Assembly (NCBI GenBank): GCA_003241595.1
Contig: QFOU01000031.1
Location: 1-14,483, forward strand
Length of the DNA stretch: 14,483 nucleotides
Direction of reading: 5' to 3'
Origin: Pseudomonas fluorescens
GTDB lineage: Bacteria > Pseudomonadota > Alphaproteobacteria > UBA2136 > UBA6156
In this document: positions 13,670 through 14,483 of the stretch, one piece after another
Position numbering within the stretch: the first letter of the stretch is position 1
Layout: each line of letters starts with the position of its first letter
Made by a program: the position numbers and the translations under genes
Notes under the pieces: generated by a model
The model's database searches: none
The model's input: the letters and a program-made list of their open reading frames with translations, nothing else
Told to the model about the DNA's origin: nothing

Positions 13670-14302
13670 ATGAAGCTTTATGTTTATGACCATTGTCCGT
13701 TTTGCGTACGCGCGCGTTTGGCGTTTGGACTCAAAGGCATGCCGTTTGACTTGGGCATCATTCTGGAAGGTGATGCAGAGACCCCGACCAAGATGATCGG
13801 CAAAAAGATGGTGCCGATCTTGCAAAAACCTGATGGCAGCTACATGGGGGAGAGCCTTGACATTGTGGCCTACATGGATGCGATGGGGGAGCCGATGTTT
13901 GATGATGCCGGTGATACGGATTTGGATGCGTGGGGTGAGCGGCTCTCCAAAGTAATGGGTAAGTTGGTCATTCCGCGTGTAGCCAAATCGGATTTGGCGG
14001 AGTTTGCAACACCGGAGGCGCGTGCGGCTTTTGTTCAGCGTAAAACCGCGCAGATGGGCGATTTAGATTCGTATATGGCCGACAGCGACACTTACATTGC
14101 CGAGGTAAATGATTTGTTATTAGAGCTGGATGAGTTGCTGGAGGGCCGTGAAGAGATTGGCATTAGTGATATCAAATTATGGCCGCTTTTGCGCAGTTTA
14201 ACCATTGTGGATGGGCTGGAGTTTCCGCAAAACGTATGGGAATACATGGAGGATTTGAGTGAGCGGGGTGGTGTGCCGCTACTTTTTGACCACGCGATGT
14301 AG
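13670..14302 (+). CDS. grxB: Glutaredoxin 2 (GrxB)
   Basis: This 210-residue protein matches E. coli glutaredoxin 2 (215 residues) along its length. It starts KLYVYDHCPFCVRARLAFGL, with the active-site pair C9-P-F-C12 (CPYC in E. coli). It continues with DAETPTKMIGKKMVPILQK and GESLDIVAYMD, the glutathione-binding half of the thioredoxin fold. An all-helical GST-like C-terminal domain follows, with LPLLRSLT-like IKLWPLLRSLTIVDG near residue 165. It reduces disulfides with glutathione. The ATG at 13670 has AAAGGAG eight nt upstream. The gene is divergent from the 782-residue exported protein and ends at a strong terminator, so it is probably monocistronic. The family assignment is firm. Confidence 0.94.
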   Translation: MKLYVYDHCPFCVRARLAFGLKGMPFDLGIILEGDAETPTKMIGKKMVPILQKPDGSYMGESLDIVAYMDAMGEPMFDDAGDTDLDAWGERLSKVMGKLVIPRVAKSDLAEFATPEARAAFVQRKTAQMGDLDSYMADSDTYIAEVNDLLLELDELLEGREEIGISDIKLWPLLRSLTIVDGLEFPQNVWEYMEDLSERGGVPLLFDHAM

Positions 14303-14311
14303 GTAGTTATG

Positions 14312-14334
14312 AAAACGGGCTGAGGCCCGTTTTT
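14312..14334 (+). terminator. Intrinsic terminator after grxB
   Basis: AAAACGGGC pairs with GCCCGTTTT around a TGAG loop and runs into a T-tract. It lies 9 nt after the grxB stop. Confidence 0.88.
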
Positions 14335-14408
14335 GTTTATCAATATCTTGACGCTCTCTCCACATTGTTGCAGTGAGGGTTACCCCGCTCTTTTTTATGG
14401 AGATTCCG

Positions 14409-14483
14409 ATGCGGCCTTATAATCCCCCCGTCGTTCTGACTTCCCCACTCCTCCGCGCTATTGCGCTTCAACATGAAATAACC
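14409..14483 (+). CDS. Start of an unidentified gene (cut by window edge)
   Basis: An ATG at 14409 has GGAG six nt upstream and opens a frame of 25 codons to the window end without a stop. The start reads MRPYNPPVVLTSPLLRAI. A PYxPPxxLT beginning occurs in some Fic-domain proteins, but this is too short to assign. The upstream terminator of grxB implies its own promoter. Confidence 0.5.
   Translation, partial: MRPYNPPVVLTSPLLRAIALQHEIT

Overview
The window looks like a chromosomal segment of an alphaproteobacterium with medium G+C content. The main reasons are an NtrY/NtrX two-component pair, an hfq-hflX pair, a Zur-type regulator, and an Hfq with the Arg-Asp-Gly linker typical of alphaproteobacteria. 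No tRNA, rRNA, insertion sequence or CRISPR array was seen. Canonical alphaproteobacterial loci often read ntrB-ntrC-ntrY-ntrX-trkA-hfq-hflX. Here the same cast is present but scattered: hfq-hflX sits at the left edge, next to a potassium transporter (kup rather than trkA), and ntrYX lies about 6 kb away. Upstream of ntrY, where ntrC is expected, there is only a 137-residue protein that resembles the isolated Fis-type DNA-binding domain of NtrC.

Layout. 1-888 (minus): hflX (cut by the window edge) and hfq, with an A-rich hfq leader. 1131-3017 (plus): kup. 3160-3942 (plus): an unrecognised gene between a long perfect-arm hairpin and a bidirectional terminator. 4004-5349: a divergent pair, a nicotianamine-synthase-like gene (minus) and a zur-like regulator (plus). 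They share one near-perfect Zur-box palindrome that covers the predicted -10 elements of both promoters. 5373-5897 (minus): a Nudix hydrolase. 5967-9849 (minus): ntrX and ntrY, overlapping by 35 nt. 9998-10411 (minus): the Fis/NtrC-tail protein. 10412-11161: about 750 bases with no convincing gene, holding DnaA-box-like 9-mers and structured inverted repeats. 11162-13510 (minus): a 782-residue exported protein of unknown function. 13670-14302 (plus): glutaredoxin 2. From 14409: the first 25 codons of another gene.

The most interesting unit is the zinc or metallophore module at 4004-5349. The enzyme resembles plant nicotianamine synthases along its whole catalytic domain. It stands alone, with no opine dehydrogenase or transporter beside it. 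Its predicted promoter places transcription start at or next to the ATG, so the mRNA may be leaderless. Zinc-loaded Zur would be expected to shut down both genes, and zinc starvation would be expected to trigger production of a nicotianamine-like chelator.

Other points worth a second look are an Hfq with an unusually acidic proximal face and a run of six ARN triplets in its own leader, the lone NtrC-tail protein, and the DnaA-box-like cluster in the 750-base gap. All assignments come from reading the sequence and from remembered family motifs; no database search was possible.
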